This document shows, piece by piece, positions 1-8,203 of a stretch of DNA of 64,000 nucleotides. The translations under genes were made by a program, and so were the position numbers. How positions within the stretch are numbered: the first letter of the stretch is position 1; the number at the start of each line of letters is the position of its first letter. The DNA comes from DATFUL01 sp041499035. GTDB lineage: Bacteria > Patescibacteriota > Microgenomatia > UBA8517. A model generated the notes under the pieces. That model saw only the letters and a list, made by a program, of their open reading frames with translations, was not told the origin of the DNA and did no database searches. The DNA lies in the NCBI GenBank assembly GCA_041499035.1, contig JBGQJK010000003.1:1-64000 (forward strand). Reading direction: 5' to 3'.

Positions 1-305
1 CTACCTAACATAATCGTAAATCTGCCTACCGGGGCCACCAAAGTTTCTTTTAAGAATCCGAACTGTCTGTCCCAGATAATCTCAATACCCGTAAAAATTG
101 CCGTAAAAAGCACACTCATGGCAATTATTCCCGGTGCCAGAAATTGAATATAGTTGCCCTGTCCGGCTTTACTGAAAATTGCTCCGAAACCATAACCGAA
201 CACGACTAGATACAAAAGAGGTTGGGCAAGCGAGCCTACAATCCTGCTTCTACTCCTAAAGTATTTTTTAACCTGTCTTAGCCAGAGAATATAAATTGTT
301 TCCAT
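1..305 (-). CDS. ABC-2 type transporter permease, N-terminal part
   Basis: Membrane subunit of an ABC-2 (DrrB-like) exporter; only the first ~101 residues lie in the window and the gene runs off the left edge. The translation starts METIYILWLRQVKKYF, has a first hydrophobic helix after RIVGSLAQP, and continues into GFLKETLVAPVGR, a segment typical of the ABC-2 permease family between the first two helices. The ATG (303-305) lies 4 bases past the stop of the ATPase gene, so the two form an operon in which the ATPase is made first. Substrate unknown; drug, lipid or polysaccharide export are all possible. Confidence 0.85.
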   Translation of the reverse strand, partial: METIYILWLRQVKKYFRSRSRIVGSLAQPLLYLVVFGYGFGAIFSKAGQGNYIQFLAPGIIAMSVLFTAIFTGIEIIWDRQFGFLKETLVAPVGRFTIMLG

Positions 306-309
306 TCTA

Positions 310-1119
310 TTACCTCCGTCCGGTCCACATTCTCCTCATCTGCCTTAATCCCTCAATTGCTCCTGCTTCCTCAGTTCTTATAGCCTGCCCGGTAATTTTT
401 AAAAATGCTTCCTCTAAACTACGTGACTTGTATTTAGACTTTAATTGCTCTGCTGTTCCTTTGGCAATAGTTTTACCATGATCAATAATTACTATGTTGT
501 CGGCATATTTTTCGGCTTCTTCCATATAATGAGTTGTAAAAAATACTGTCATGCCTTCTTTTTTATTGATATCCTTTAGAAAGTTCCACATGTGGTTCCT
601 TGTTTGGGGGTCAAGCCCGATGGTAGGTTCGTCCAGGAAGAGAATTTTAGGATGATGAAGTAGCCCTCGGGCAATTTCAAGCCGTCTTTTCATTCCGCCC
701 GAAAAGGTCTTAACCAGCCAGCTTTTTTTATCGATAAGATCGACAAAAGTTAAGAGTTCATCAATTCTACTTTTCCTGGTTTTCGGGTCAACCGAATATA
801 AGGCCGCGTGCAGTTCCATATTTTCTATAGCGGTTAAGTCGTCGTCAAGTGAAGGGTCTTGAAAAACAATCCCGAATGATTTTCTAACCTCCGCTTGGTT
901 ACGCTGAGGATCCTCTTTGTTTACGGAAATCTTGCCCGACGTTGGAGTCAGTAGGGTAGTAAGCATCTTAATTGTGGTAGACTTTCCTGCGCCATTTGGG
1001 CCTAGGAAAGCAAATATCTCACCCTTTTTGACCTCAAAACTGATGCTATCAACCGCAGTGAAGTCGCCAAATTTTTTGGTGAGGTTAGTTACTTCAATAA
1101 TATTTTCTTTTTTTGTCAC
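310..1119 (-). CDS. ABC transporter ATP-binding protein (DrrA-like)
   Basis: Cytoplasmic ATPase that powers the ABC-2 permease encoded next to it. All nucleotide-binding motifs are visible: Walker A GPNGAGKST (40-48), Q-loop FQDP (86-89), signature FSGGM (139-143), Walker B ILFLDEP (159-165) and the switch histidine in FFTTHYMEE (H197). The 269-residue length and the C-terminal LEEAFLKITG stretch fit the daunorubicin-resistance/ABC-2 exporter subfamily. The start is GTG (1117-1119); no in-frame ATG lies upstream near it. It is divergent from the VKOR gene, and the promoters of both must lie in the ~25 bases between them. Confidence 0.93.
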   Translation of the reverse strand: MTKKENIIEVTNLTKKFGDFTAVDSISFEVKKGEIFAFLGPNGAGKSTTIKMLTTLLTPTSGKISVNKEDPQRNQAEVRKSFGIVFQDPSLDDDLTAIENMELHAALYSVDPKTRKSRIDELLTFVDLIDKKSWLVKTFSGGMKRRLEIARGLLHHPKILFLDEPTIGLDPQTRNHMWNFLKDINKKEGMTVFFTTHYMEEAEKYADNIVIIDHGKTIAKGTAEQLKSKYKSRSLEEAFLKITGQAIRTEEAGAIEGLRQMRRMWTGRR

Positions 1120-1130
1120 AGAAGAAATGG

Positions 1131-1136
1131 TATCAT
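1131..1136 (+). promoter_or_regulatory. Extended -10 element of the VKOR gene
   Basis: TATCAT preceded by TGG (an extended -10, TGnTATCAT) ends 7 bases before the ATG at 1144. Transcription should therefore start at or next to the start codon, giving a leaderless mRNA. This favours ATG 1144 over the in-frame TTG at 1141. Confidence 0.6.
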
Positions 1137-1143
1137 ATTTTTG

Positions 1144-1554
1144 ATGAACAAGGAAAGACTTGTAATGTGGGTAAAAGCGTTAGCGGTAGTTGGAATTGGC
1201 CTTGCACTTTTTCTTCTTTGGGAAAGGTATTTTCACCCTACATTTCAACCTTGTAATGTAAATGCTACAGTAAACTGCAACGCAGTAATAAGCGGGGAAG
1301 TTTCAAATACACTCGGTATTCCAACTCCACTCATAGGATTAATTGGATACGTAATTATTCTATCCGCCGCTTTCAAAAAGAACGCGAAACTAATCCTCGG
1401 GATGGCCACTTTCGGACTTACATTTTGTCTTTACATTGCTTTTAGGGAACTGTTTCAGCTCCATGTGGTCTGCCCGGTTTGCATTCTCTGCCAGCTGGAC
1501 ATGATAACTGTCTTTATCCTGGGAATTCTGCTCAACAAAAAGTCTTCTAAGTAA
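1144..1554 (+). CDS. Vitamin K epoxide reductase (VKOR) family membrane protein
   Basis: Integral membrane thiol oxidoreductase. In bacteria VKOR homologues reoxidise a periplasmic thioredoxin-like protein and pass electrons to quinone, supporting disulfide bond formation in exported proteins. The 136-residue product has four predicted membrane helices, the loop cysteine pair C37 and C45, and the active-site CPVC (110-113) at the start of the last helix, as in the family core. No fused thioredoxin domain is present and no DsbA-like gene is nearby, so the partner must be encoded elsewhere. Many exported proteins in this window carry cysteines that could need it. Confidence 0.9.
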   Translation: MNKERLVMWVKALAVVGIGLALFLLWERYFHPTFQPCNVNATVNCNAVISGEVSNTLGIPTPLIGLIGYVIILSAAFKKNAKLILGMATFGLTFCLYIAFRELFQLHVVCPVCILCQLDMITVFILGILLNKKSSK

Positions 1555-1583
1555 ATTGGGTGAAACGAGGGGCTTTTTATGTT

Positions 1584-3515
1584 CTATCGATGCGGTACAA
1601 GCGGAGGGGTAACAAGATATTTTTTATTAACTTGGTCCTTTAGATAAGTTAAAAGCTCCTGAGTGTTAATTTTTGCCACACAAATGTTTCCGTCGCCACC
1701 GCCGTAATACGTATATAAATATTTTTCCAATTCGACCATTCCGCAAGGGAAAACTATTCCCCGCCCGTCAATTTTTTCATAATCTTCGGTTGGTTCCAGG
1801 ATGGGGTATTCGGTTCTCGCGATGATAATTTGGGGTTCCTTAAGGTCCATCAGCATGGCCCCTGCACGGTAAAAATGATCTTTTTTACTAATGCCGTGAT
1901 AAATCAAAAGCCAGCCGTAAGTGGTTTTAACCGGGGTAGGGCCGATGCCGATTTTTTCATCGTCCCAGGAATGGGGTTTGGGAATGATGTAGGATTGGGT
2001 TCTAAGCCAATTACTTTCGCCGAAGGTTAATGTTTTGCTGTAATCAACTGAAATGCCGGGAGTAATTCTGTGAAGAAATAAATATTTACCGCCGAAAGTT
2101 TCCGGAAAGATGCAGGCGTCTTTGTCGTAGATGCCCGGGGCCGTGATCAGAATTGGCTTCTCCCAATCCCAATTCCGCTTTAGAAAGTTTTCAACACTAA
2201 TTGATGTTAATGCGACTCTTGTTAAGTCGCCGCCCGCGTAGGCGGTGTAGCAAATATAAAGTTTATCGCCTATTTGTGTGATTCTCGGGTCTTCGCAACC
2301 CCTGGACTCGAAGTCTTCTCTCGGGGAATAAATCGGGTCTGGGAGTCTCTCTTCTATACTTACCCCGTCGGTACTTACCGCCAAACCAAATCTTGAAATG
2401 TCGTCTCCGGACTGGGCTCTATAAATGATATAGATCTTTCCTTCCAAACTGATAGCTGCGGGATTAAAAACCGCTTTTGATTCCCAAGAATGTTCAGGGA
2501 TAGCTTTTAAGATCGGATTTTCCTTGAATTTTTCGAATTTTACGGGCGCAACATTGTTAATTTGCATGCTGCTAAAAAGTTCTTTGACGGGAACTTCCGC
2601 GAGGCAAACCGAGGTGTCGCATGCGCTGTAGTAAATAGACAAGCTTTCCTTTTCTATAATCGCCCCGTTTGCAAAAATTGTGTTTGGAACGTTGCCTTTT
2701 ATTTCGTAATCTGTTTCGGGGACTAGGAGCGGTTTTTTAATTTCACCGACGATTTTTTTAGGATCTTTAAGATCAAGGAGAACACCCTTTATTTGAACCT
2801 GCCGCTGATCCGTAAAATAATTTTCTATATAACAATAAATAAGTAGCCAGCCATACTCCGTCTTAATTGGAGTTGCTCCGACCTCTACCTGGTCAAGGCT
2901 GCTCCAGGTAAGAGGCAGAGTCTGTTCGTCCAGCGATTTATACCATTTGTTCCAGAATTTTTCCGACCATAAGTCTTCCTTTTTATCAAAATAGGCAACG
3001 GCGATTTTTGACGGGGGAAGATCTGTGTTGGCCGTAAAAAGTACCGCGTATTTGCCGTTTATTTTTTCGGGGAAGAGGGTCATCGCTTTCGCATTGAACG
3101 GGGTTATTAAGTGTTTTTCTTTCACAGTGCTTAGATCATCCGAAATAGCCAAACCGACTTTTATTCCGGGGGCAGAAAAGGGGAAGGTGGATAGAGCCGT
3201 ATAAAAGATAAAGTACTCATTATCGAGCATTGTAACCCTTGGGTCTTCGCAACCGAACGTGTCCCAGTCTTCGGAAGGAGTTATCAGTAACTTGCGGTTG
3301 TCGAAATCTATTCCGTCAGCGCTTTCCGCAGTCGCTATCACCGAAAGTTCGAGCTCTGCCCCTGAGACAAATTGCTTACTCGACATGGCTCGGTAAAGCA
3401 TTCTGTATTTGTCATTTGTTTTTATGACTGAGCCGTTAAATGCAGCGTAGCTTTCCCAGGGATTTTTATTTAGCGGCAGAAGGATTGGATTTTTGGGGTA
3501 TCTGGTTATATTCAT
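1584..3515 (-). CDS. Tandem GH130-like beta-propeller protein (two modules)
   Basis: Two GH130-like five-bladed propeller modules in one chain. GH130 enzymes are mannoside phosphorylases or hydrolases. Module 1 (about 1-320) begins NPILLPLNKNPWESYAAFNG and has GCEDPRVT. Module 2 (about 330-643) begins ENPILKAIPEHSWESKAVFN and has GCEDPRIT followed by ICYTA. Each carries the family's W-E...FN, YR and S-DG-I blocks. No signal peptide is seen, suggesting cytoplasmic action. A single GH130 is about 300-350 residues, so 643 is a true duplication. The gene lies 11 bases after a related gene in one leftward unit. Substrate and catalytic competence of each module are not decidable from sequence alone. 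Confidence 0.82.
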   Translation of the reverse strand: MNITRYPKNPILLPLNKNPWESYAAFNGSVIKTNDKYRMLYRAMSSKQFVSGAELELSVIATAESADGIDFDNRKLLITPSEDWDTFGCEDPRVTMLDNEYFIFYTALSTFPFSAPGIKVGLAISDDLSTVKEKHLITPFNAKAMTLFPEKINGKYAVLFTANTDLPPSKIAVAYFDKKEDLWSEKFWNKWYKSLDEQTLPLTWSSLDQVEVGATPIKTEYGWLLIYCYIENYFTDQRQVQIKGVLLDLKDPKKIVGEIKKPLLVPETDYEIKGNVPNTIFANGAIIEKESLSIYYSACDTSVCLAEVPVKELFSSMQINNVAPVKFEKFKENPILKAIPEHSWESKAVFNPAAISLEGKIYIIYRAQSGDDISRFGLAVSTDGVSIEERLPDPIYSPREDFESRGCEDPRITQIGDKLYICYTAYAGGDLTRVALTSISVENFLKRNWDWEKPILITAPGIYDKDACIFPETFGGKYLFLHRITPGISVDYSKTLTFGESNWLRTQSYIIPKPHSWDDEKIGIGPTPVKTTYGWLLIYHGISKKDHFYRAGAMLMDLKEPQIIIARTEYPILEPTEDYEKIDGRGIVFPCGMVELEKYLYTYYGGGDGNICVAKINTQELLTYLKDQVNKKYLVTPPLVPHR

Positions 3516-3526
3516 AATCTTAGGCT

Positions 3527-5347
3527 TTAGTCTACTTCCGGTAGTTTGATAGGATGAAGAGTCCCACCCTCATCATTTGTCAGCTGCCTAAGAAACTCTT
3601 TCAGATTTGCTGATGCAACACAAGTAACACTGTCGCTTCCGCCGTAGTAAACTAAGAGCTGCCCATCCACTATTACTGCGCCGCAGGGGTAGACTACACC
3701 GAACTTTGCCAATCCATTTTCATAGTGTTCCGTAGGTTCGATTATGGGGTGATTGCTTCTGTGAAGAATTTTGGTCGGGTCATTTAGGTCCAGTAGCATT
3801 GCGCCGACTTTATACTTTGATGAATCTGCCTCGCCAACACCCTGATAAATTAAAAGCCAGCCCTCGTCGGTTTTTATAGGAGGCGCGCCGGTTCCGATTT
3901 TACGGCTGTCCCACATATTTGGTCTGGGTTTAATTGCAAACTCGCCTTTTAACCAGCTCTTGCCGTCGAATTCCAGATTATCCACAAAGTCTATGAGAAT
4001 GTTCGGATAAATTCTATGGAAGATTACGTATTTACCGTTAATCTTTTCCGGGAGAAGACATCCGCTTTTGTCTATTATCCCCGGTGGGGAAATAAGAACG
4101 GGCCTGCTCCAGAGAAAATTGCGGTTAAGGAAGTTTTCTAAAAGTATTGAAGTCATGGCGAGCCTGGGTGGTTCCCAACCGTTAAAAGCCACATAAATCA
4201 TATAAAGTCTGTCGCCAATTTTTGTAATCCTGGGATCCTCGCAGCCGCCATAGCCGCCACCCGACATGTATTTTTTGGCAGTTTCGTATGAAGCCTGTTT
4301 GCCTTTGACTTCAAAAGGCTCGCTGGCTGCGTATATCGGCTCTTTAAGCCTGCCGCCGAAGTTTATGCCGTCACAGCTTTCCGCATACCCGAGAACCGAA
4401 ATGTAGTCCCTGCCTACCGCGCGGTAAATCAGGTAGACTTTGCCATCTTCATAAAATGCGGCAGGATTAAAAGCGGCTTCGTTTTCCCAGGCATTTTCCG
4501 CGCGTGGCACCAGAACGGGGTTTGCCGGATGTTTGTCGAGTTTATAATGATGATTTTCGTGTGCAGGTTCGGACTCAAAAACCGGGTAGGTGATTAAAAA
4601 TATCCCCACGTCCGAAATGTTCCAATAGCCCAAAAGTTTGCCTTCAAAATAGACGCAGCCAAGACAAGTTACCTCGTGGTCTTTCCACTCACCGGGCTCT
4701 TGCCAGAGCGAAGTTTTGGTCTGCCAGAGGATTTTGTCGGGACTATTTATGTCGAAGCACATTGCTTTGGAGTCGAGTGAACTAGTATGGTAAATAACAA
4801 AAATGCCCTGGGAGGTTTTGATAACGAAATCAATATAATAATTCTTATCTTCCGGGAGATCCACTTTCTGAAACTTCCAGCTCTCTCCGTCTTTTGACAC
4901 CCCAAAAGAAATACTCTTTCCTCCCGTGTACATGACATAATTGCCCTTATGTTTATAGTCGCTGACTATTACTCCGCCAGAAATACCCTCAGGATTTTTT
5001 GTGAAAGTATCCCAGTTTGACAAGCTTAGCGAGGACGCAAAAAATGATCCGCTTTGTTTTGCATCTACTAATTGGTAGTCCAATAGAAGATTGCCGTTAA
5101 ACCTGCTTATCTTTAGACCGGAGAGTTTGCCGGGGTCAACCCTTTTTTTATCGCCGTCCCGGATTGTAAAAACAGATTCGCTCCGTTCGAACTCAAAACC
5201 GTCTTTGCTTTCGGCAACACAAACAGCATTGGGAGTATTCGAAGAATAGTAATAGAGTGAAATCTTATCGCCGTGCGAATTTACACCCAAACCGCGGATT
5301 CTGGCATCTTTAATTGCACCTTTAGGTGGAATTTTTATTTTAGTCAT
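3527..5347 (-). CDS. GH130-like protein with a diverged N-terminal module
   Basis: Relative of the adjacent downstream tandem GH130-like protein. The C-terminal half (about residues 265-606) is a clear module: HPANPVLVPRAENAWENEAA, then YLIYRAVG, GGCEDPRITKIGDRLYMIYV and a final VVYPCGA block. The N-terminal half keeps propeller-like repeats (SLYYYSSNTPNAVCVAESKD) but has lost the GCEDPR signature, so it is probably non-catalytic, perhaps carbohydrate binding. I place the start at ATG 5345-5347 (MTKIKIPPKG) rather than the GTG 30 bases upstream, because the extra residues look unlike protein. Upstream lies a 7-bp inverted repeat (TTTTGAC/GTCAAAA). Confidence 0.78.
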   Translation of the reverse strand: MTKIKIPPKGAIKDARIRGLGVNSHGDKISLYYYSSNTPNAVCVAESKDGFEFERSESVFTIRDGDKKRVDPGKLSGLKISRFNGNLLLDYQLVDAKQSGSFFASSLSLSNWDTFTKNPEGISGGVIVSDYKHKGNYVMYTGGKSISFGVSKDGESWKFQKVDLPEDKNYYIDFVIKTSQGIFVIYHTSSLDSKAMCFDINSPDKILWQTKTSLWQEPGEWKDHEVTCLGCVYFEGKLLGYWNISDVGIFLITYPVFESEPAHENHHYKLDKHPANPVLVPRAENAWENEAAFNPAAFYEDGKVYLIYRAVGRDYISVLGYAESCDGINFGGRLKEPIYAASEPFEVKGKQASYETAKKYMSGGGYGGCEDPRITKIGDRLYMIYVAFNGWEPPRLAMTSILLENFLNRNFLWSRPVLISPPGIIDKSGCLLPEKINGKYVIFHRIYPNILIDFVDNLEFDGKSWLKGEFAIKPRPNMWDSRKIGTGAPPIKTDEGWLLIYQGVGEADSSKYKVGAMLLDLNDPTKILHRSNHPIIEPTEHYENGLAKFGVVYPCGAVIVDGQLLVYYGGSDSVTCVASANLKEFLRQLTNDEGGTLHPIKLPEVD

Positions 5348-5528
5348 ATATATTTGGTTTTGACCACAAAACACCACGTCAAAAAGAAGTGTCGATCGAA
5401 GCGGCAGTTAGGCATGTTTTTATTTATTAATTTTTCTTCTTATATTAGATTATCAAATTATTATAAACCTAATTGAGAAAGAGTTGAAAGGTGCAAAATA
5501 TGGAAACTAATCAAGTTAATAAATATGT

Positions 5529-5534
5529 TAGAAT
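5529..5534 (+). promoter_or_regulatory. Extended -10 element of ychF
   Basis: TGTTAGAAT (extended -10) ends 8 bases before the ychF ATG, implying a leaderless transcript. The 165 bases between the GH130 start and ychF hold no gene. Confidence 0.55.
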
Positions 5535-5542
5535 AGCTTCAT

Positions 5543-6550
5543 ATGGGATTATCTGTTGGAATTGTAGGGTTACCTAATGTTGGCAAGAGTACACTTTTTA
5601 ATGCTTTACTAAAAAAACAGCAGGCATATGTTGCCAATTTTCCTTTTGCCACAATTGAGCCCAACATTGGCGTTGTTCCCGTTCCGGATGAGCGTCTCTC
5701 AAAACTGGCTGAGGTAACCAAAAAAGCCGAGAATATGGGCAATCTTCCTCCTGAAGTTCCTGCTACCGTAGAGTTTGTTGATATTGCAGGGCTTATCGCA
5801 GGAGCGTCTAAAGGTGAAGGTCTCGGCAACAAATTCCTTAGTCATATTAGGGAAACCGATGCGATTTGTTTTGTCCTCCGTGCATTTTCCGATCCGGACA
5901 TCATTAAACAGGGGGTAACCGACCCTAAAACCGATTTCGAGGTTTTAAAGGTTGAGCTTGACTTGGCGGATGAAGAAATGGTGGCCCGGTCCTCCGCAAA
6001 GGCTTCGGCTGGCAAGCAATCATCTGAGGATAATTTACCGCTTTTCTCAAAAAAACCCTTTCTGATTGTTCTCAACGTTGATGAGAAAGATTTGGAAGAC
6101 TCTTCTGCCCTCGAGAGCAAATATGCTGGTGAGCTAAAGGTTAATAAAGACCAGGTAATAATAGTTTCCGCGAAAACGGAAAGTGAACTCTCGGAACTTT
6201 CTGCGGAGGACCAAAAAGCATATCTTTCCGACCTTGGCATAACGAAATCAGGATTGGAAAGATTGATTCAAAAAGCTTTTGCCACACTCGGTCTTATCAC
6301 CTTCCTAACGGCAGGGGAGAAGGAAGTACGGGCCTGGACGATCAAGAAAGGACTAAATGCTCAGGAAGCTGCGGGGGTAATTCACACAGACTTCATCAAA
6401 AAGTTCATCAAGGCTGATGTTGTAGACTTCAACGATTTCATCTCAAACGGTGGCTGGAAAGCCTGCCGCGAACTCGGAAAAGTCAGAAGTGAAGGCCGTG
6501 ACTACATTATGCAGGACGGCGACGTAGTTGAGTTTAAGATTGGCGCCTAA
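5543..6550 (+). CDS. ychF: YchF/OLA1-family ribosome-binding ATPase with a shortened helical domain
   Basis: Universally conserved Obg-related P-loop protein that binds ribosomes and prefers ATP. G1 is GLPNVGKST (9-17), G3 VDIAGLIAGASKGEGLG (79-95), the NxxE specificity motif NVDE is at 178-181, and the TGS domain covers about 250-335. The length of 335 is below the usual ~363. The deficit lies in the helical domain: after ELDLADEEMVAR, where homologues have ~60 residues of antiparallel coiled coil, there is only a low-complexity bridge (SSAKASAGKQSSEDN, 150-164) before SKKPFLIVLNVDE. The gene is leaderless and stands alone. Confidence 0.95.
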   Translation: MGLSVGIVGLPNVGKSTLFNALLKKQQAYVANFPFATIEPNIGVVPVPDERLSKLAEVTKKAENMGNLPPEVPATVEFVDIAGLIAGASKGEGLGNKFLSHIRETDAICFVLRAFSDPDIIKQGVTDPKTDFEVLKVELDLADEEMVARSSAKASAGKQSSEDNLPLFSKKPFLIVLNVDEKDLEDSSALESKYAGELKVNKDQVIIVSAKTESELSELSAEDQKAYLSDLGITKSGLERLIQKAFATLGLITFLTAGEKEVRAWTIKKGLNAQEAAGVIHTDFIKKFIKADVVDFNDFISNGGWKACRELGKVRSEGRDYIMQDGDVVEFKIGA

Positions 6551-6577
6551 ACCCCTCCTGGAGTAAAATACGCTTCT

Positions 6578-7093
6578 ATGGAAAGAATTCCGCGGAATAC
6601 TATCGGCAGAGGCAATGAAAATACTGCAAAGGCTGGTTGGACAGGGGTAGTTTTAAAAGAAACAAACTTTTTAAGCATGATGTCACTAGCTTTTTCGGGT
6701 GGTGTCTCGGCCCTTCGGCGGGAGATAGCTTTTTGTGAGGGAGAAGCCCAAAGGTCGGAGATAAAGGTTCCAAGGAGAACACGCGTTGTCAAATTTCCGA
6801 TTGGTTTTAAAATCGGACAAGACTATATTCCTGACGATGGATCTTTGACCCGGGAACAAATTGCCGAGAAAATTGAGCGTAGTGGAACCCAATTTATTAA
6901 GGAGGGCTATAAAATCAAACCGGAAAATTATCATGGTTTTGAACAGGAAGTTTACTTGGTTGATTTAACATTTGGTTACGCAAGGATATTGGGTAACTTC
7001 ATAAGCATAGAGACCAAAAATCACTATAAACTCATGACCCTGAACGTGTTGCGCAGGGTGGGGGTTGCCCACTCCTTGAAGGGGGGAGCTTAG
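6578..7093 (+). CDS. Hypothetical protein between ychF and rpsF
   Basis: Open frame of 171 codons with no family I recognise. The C-terminal two thirds (from about residue 65, VVKFPIGFKIGQDYIPDDGS) looks like a normal soluble protein with charged helices. The part before it (about 40-65, GVSALRREIAFCEGEAQRSE) is Arg/Glu-rich and compositionally odd, possibly an in-frame insertion of non-coding repeat DNA. Supporting a real start here, TAAAAT (6564-6569) ends 8 bases before the ATG, the same spacing as at many other genes in the window. The product could also begin further in. Confidence 0.5.
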   Translation: MERIPRNTIGRGNENTAKAGWTGVVLKETNFLSMMSLAFSGGVSALRREIAFCEGEAQRSEIKVPRRTRVVKFPIGFKIGQDYIPDDGSLTREQIAEKIERSGTQFIKEGYKIKPENYHGFEQEVYLVDLTFGYARILGNFISIETKNHYKLMTLNVLRRVGVAHSLKGGA

Positions 7094-7099
7094 CCATGA

Positions 7100-7105
7100 T
7101 ATACT
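7100..7105 (+). promoter_or_regulatory. Extended -10 element of the rpsF operon
   Basis: TGATATACT (extended -10, TGnTATACT) ends 10 bases before the rpsF ATG, so the ribosomal-protein operon appears to be transcribed without a 5' leader. This leaves no room for a classic S6:S18-binding leader. Confidence 0.5.
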
Positions 7106-7115
7106 TCAGCTTGAT

Positions 7116-7403
7116 ATGAACAATTATGAGCTGACTTTGGTAATTGACGGCAAGGGAGGCCCCGCCAAAAAGAAAAAGGTAACCGAAACTCTGGAAAAGA
7201 CTCTTAAGATTTTTAAGGGTACCATCAAGGACTCCAAAGAATGGGGAATTAAAGAATTGGCCTATAAATTGGGCAAATCCGATACTGGCCTTTATCTGCA
7301 CTTTGAATTAGAATTGGACGCAGGGGGCGTAAAGGCTTTAAACGAAAAGCTTAGAACCGACTCGGAAATTTTGAGGTACTTGGTAATTCGAAACGAAAAT
7401 TAA
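7116..7403 (+). CDS. rpsF: 30S ribosomal protein bS6
   Basis: Small-subunit protein bS6, which binds bS18 on the platform. The 95-residue product has the family's ferredoxin-like fold outline: NNYELTLVIDGKGG at the N-terminus, KEWGIKELAYKLGKSDTGLY in the middle, and an LRYLVIRNEN-type final strand. It is followed directly by ssb (start at the next base) and rpsR, the standard bacterial gene order. The C-terminal acidic tail found in some species is absent. Confidence 0.96.
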   Translation: MNNYELTLVIDGKGGPAKKKKVTETLEKTLKIFKGTIKDSKEWGIKELAYKLGKSDTGLYLHFELELDAGGVKALNEKLRTDSEILRYLVIRNEN

Positions 7404-7898
7404 ATGGCACGAAGTTTAAACAAGGCAATGCTGATCGGGAATCTGACCCGCGATCCTGAAATGCGCTACACGCCCCAGGGCGCCGCGGTTTGTACTTTTG
7501 GTGTGGCCACCAATAGGAGTTGGAATACCGATGCCGGGGAAAAGAAAGAAGACGTAGAATTCCACAATATAGTAGCCTGGAATAAGCTGGCTGAGATCTG
7601 TTCGCAGCTTCTAAAAAAAGGCAGGAAAGTTTACGTTGAAGGCAGGCTCTCTACCAGAAGTTGGCAGGGCCAGGACGGAGCCCAAAAACAGAGAACAGAA
7701 GTTGTAATTTCGGATATGGTAATCCTTGATAAGCGAACGGACGAGCCGACCGGGGATATAGATATTCCCGAGCCGGGCATGCAGACTCAGGAGGCACCGG
7801 CTGCGGAAGAATCTCAGGTTGAAGAAAAAAAGCCCTCCAAGAAATCAAAGTCTGCTTCAAAAAAAGAAGAACCTGCTGAAGAGGATATACCCTTCTAA
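7404..7898 (+). CDS. ssb: Single-stranded DNA-binding protein
   Basis: Coats single-stranded DNA during replication and repair. An OB fold occupies about 1-110 (LNKAMLIGNLTRDPEMRYTP, VEFHNIVAWNKLAEI, KKGRKVYVEGRLSTRSW). A disordered Pro/Glu/Lys-rich linker follows. The C-terminus is EEDIPF, the conserved acidic tip that recruits partner proteins. It starts immediately after the rpsF stop without a visible Shine-Dalgarno, so it is probably translated by coupling. Confidence 0.97.
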   Translation: MARSLNKAMLIGNLTRDPEMRYTPQGAAVCTFGVATNRSWNTDAGEKKEDVEFHNIVAWNKLAEICSQLLKKGRKVYVEGRLSTRSWQGQDGAQKQRTEVVISDMVILDKRTDEPTGDIDIPEPGMQTQEAPAAEESQVEEKKPSKKSKSASKKEEPAEEDIPF

Positions 7899-7901
7899 GT
7901 T

Positions 7902-8156
7902 ATGGCAAAAAAGCAAAACAAGAAAAGAAGAAGGATAGTGCTCGAGGCTGTAGCCCGTAATTGTCCTTTTTGCAAAACAAATACCAGCCCAGACTACAAG
8001 GACTTTGGCACACTTCAAAAATATATGAGTGACCGCGCCAAGGTGCTCGGCAAGGACAGGACCGGCATTTGCGCCAAACATCAAAGACGCCTTTCTGTTG
8101 CTATAAAACGTGCCAGACATTTAGCGCTTCTTCCTTATATTCCTGCTCTAAAATAA
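7902..8156 (+). CDS. rpsR: 30S ribosomal protein bS18
   Basis: Small-subunit protein bS18, partner of bS6. The 84-residue product has NCPFCKTNTSPDYKDF near the N-terminus (a CxxC pair as in zinc-binding S18 forms) and the family core YMSDRAKVLGKDRTGICAKH with an RLSVAIKRARHLALLPY end. It is the last gene of the operon; the usual next gene rplI (bL9) is missing, and a protease gene with its own promoter follows. Confidence 0.95.
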   Translation: MAKKQNKKRRRIVLEAVARNCPFCKTNTSPDYKDFGTLQKYMSDRAKVLGKDRTGICAKHQRRLSVAIKRARHLALLPYIPALK

Positions 8157-8166
8157 AATCTGAGGC

Positions 8167-8195
8167 TTGAGTCGACCTAGTCTTTCGGGTATCAT
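8167..8195 (+). promoter_or_regulatory. Promoter of the S41 protease gene
   Basis: -35 TTGAGT (8167-8172), 17-base spacer, -10 TATCAT (8190-8195), which ends 8 bases before ATG 8204. This is a well-formed sigma70-type promoter giving a leaderless mRNA. Confidence 0.65.
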
Positions 8196-8203
8196 CTTTA
8201 GAT

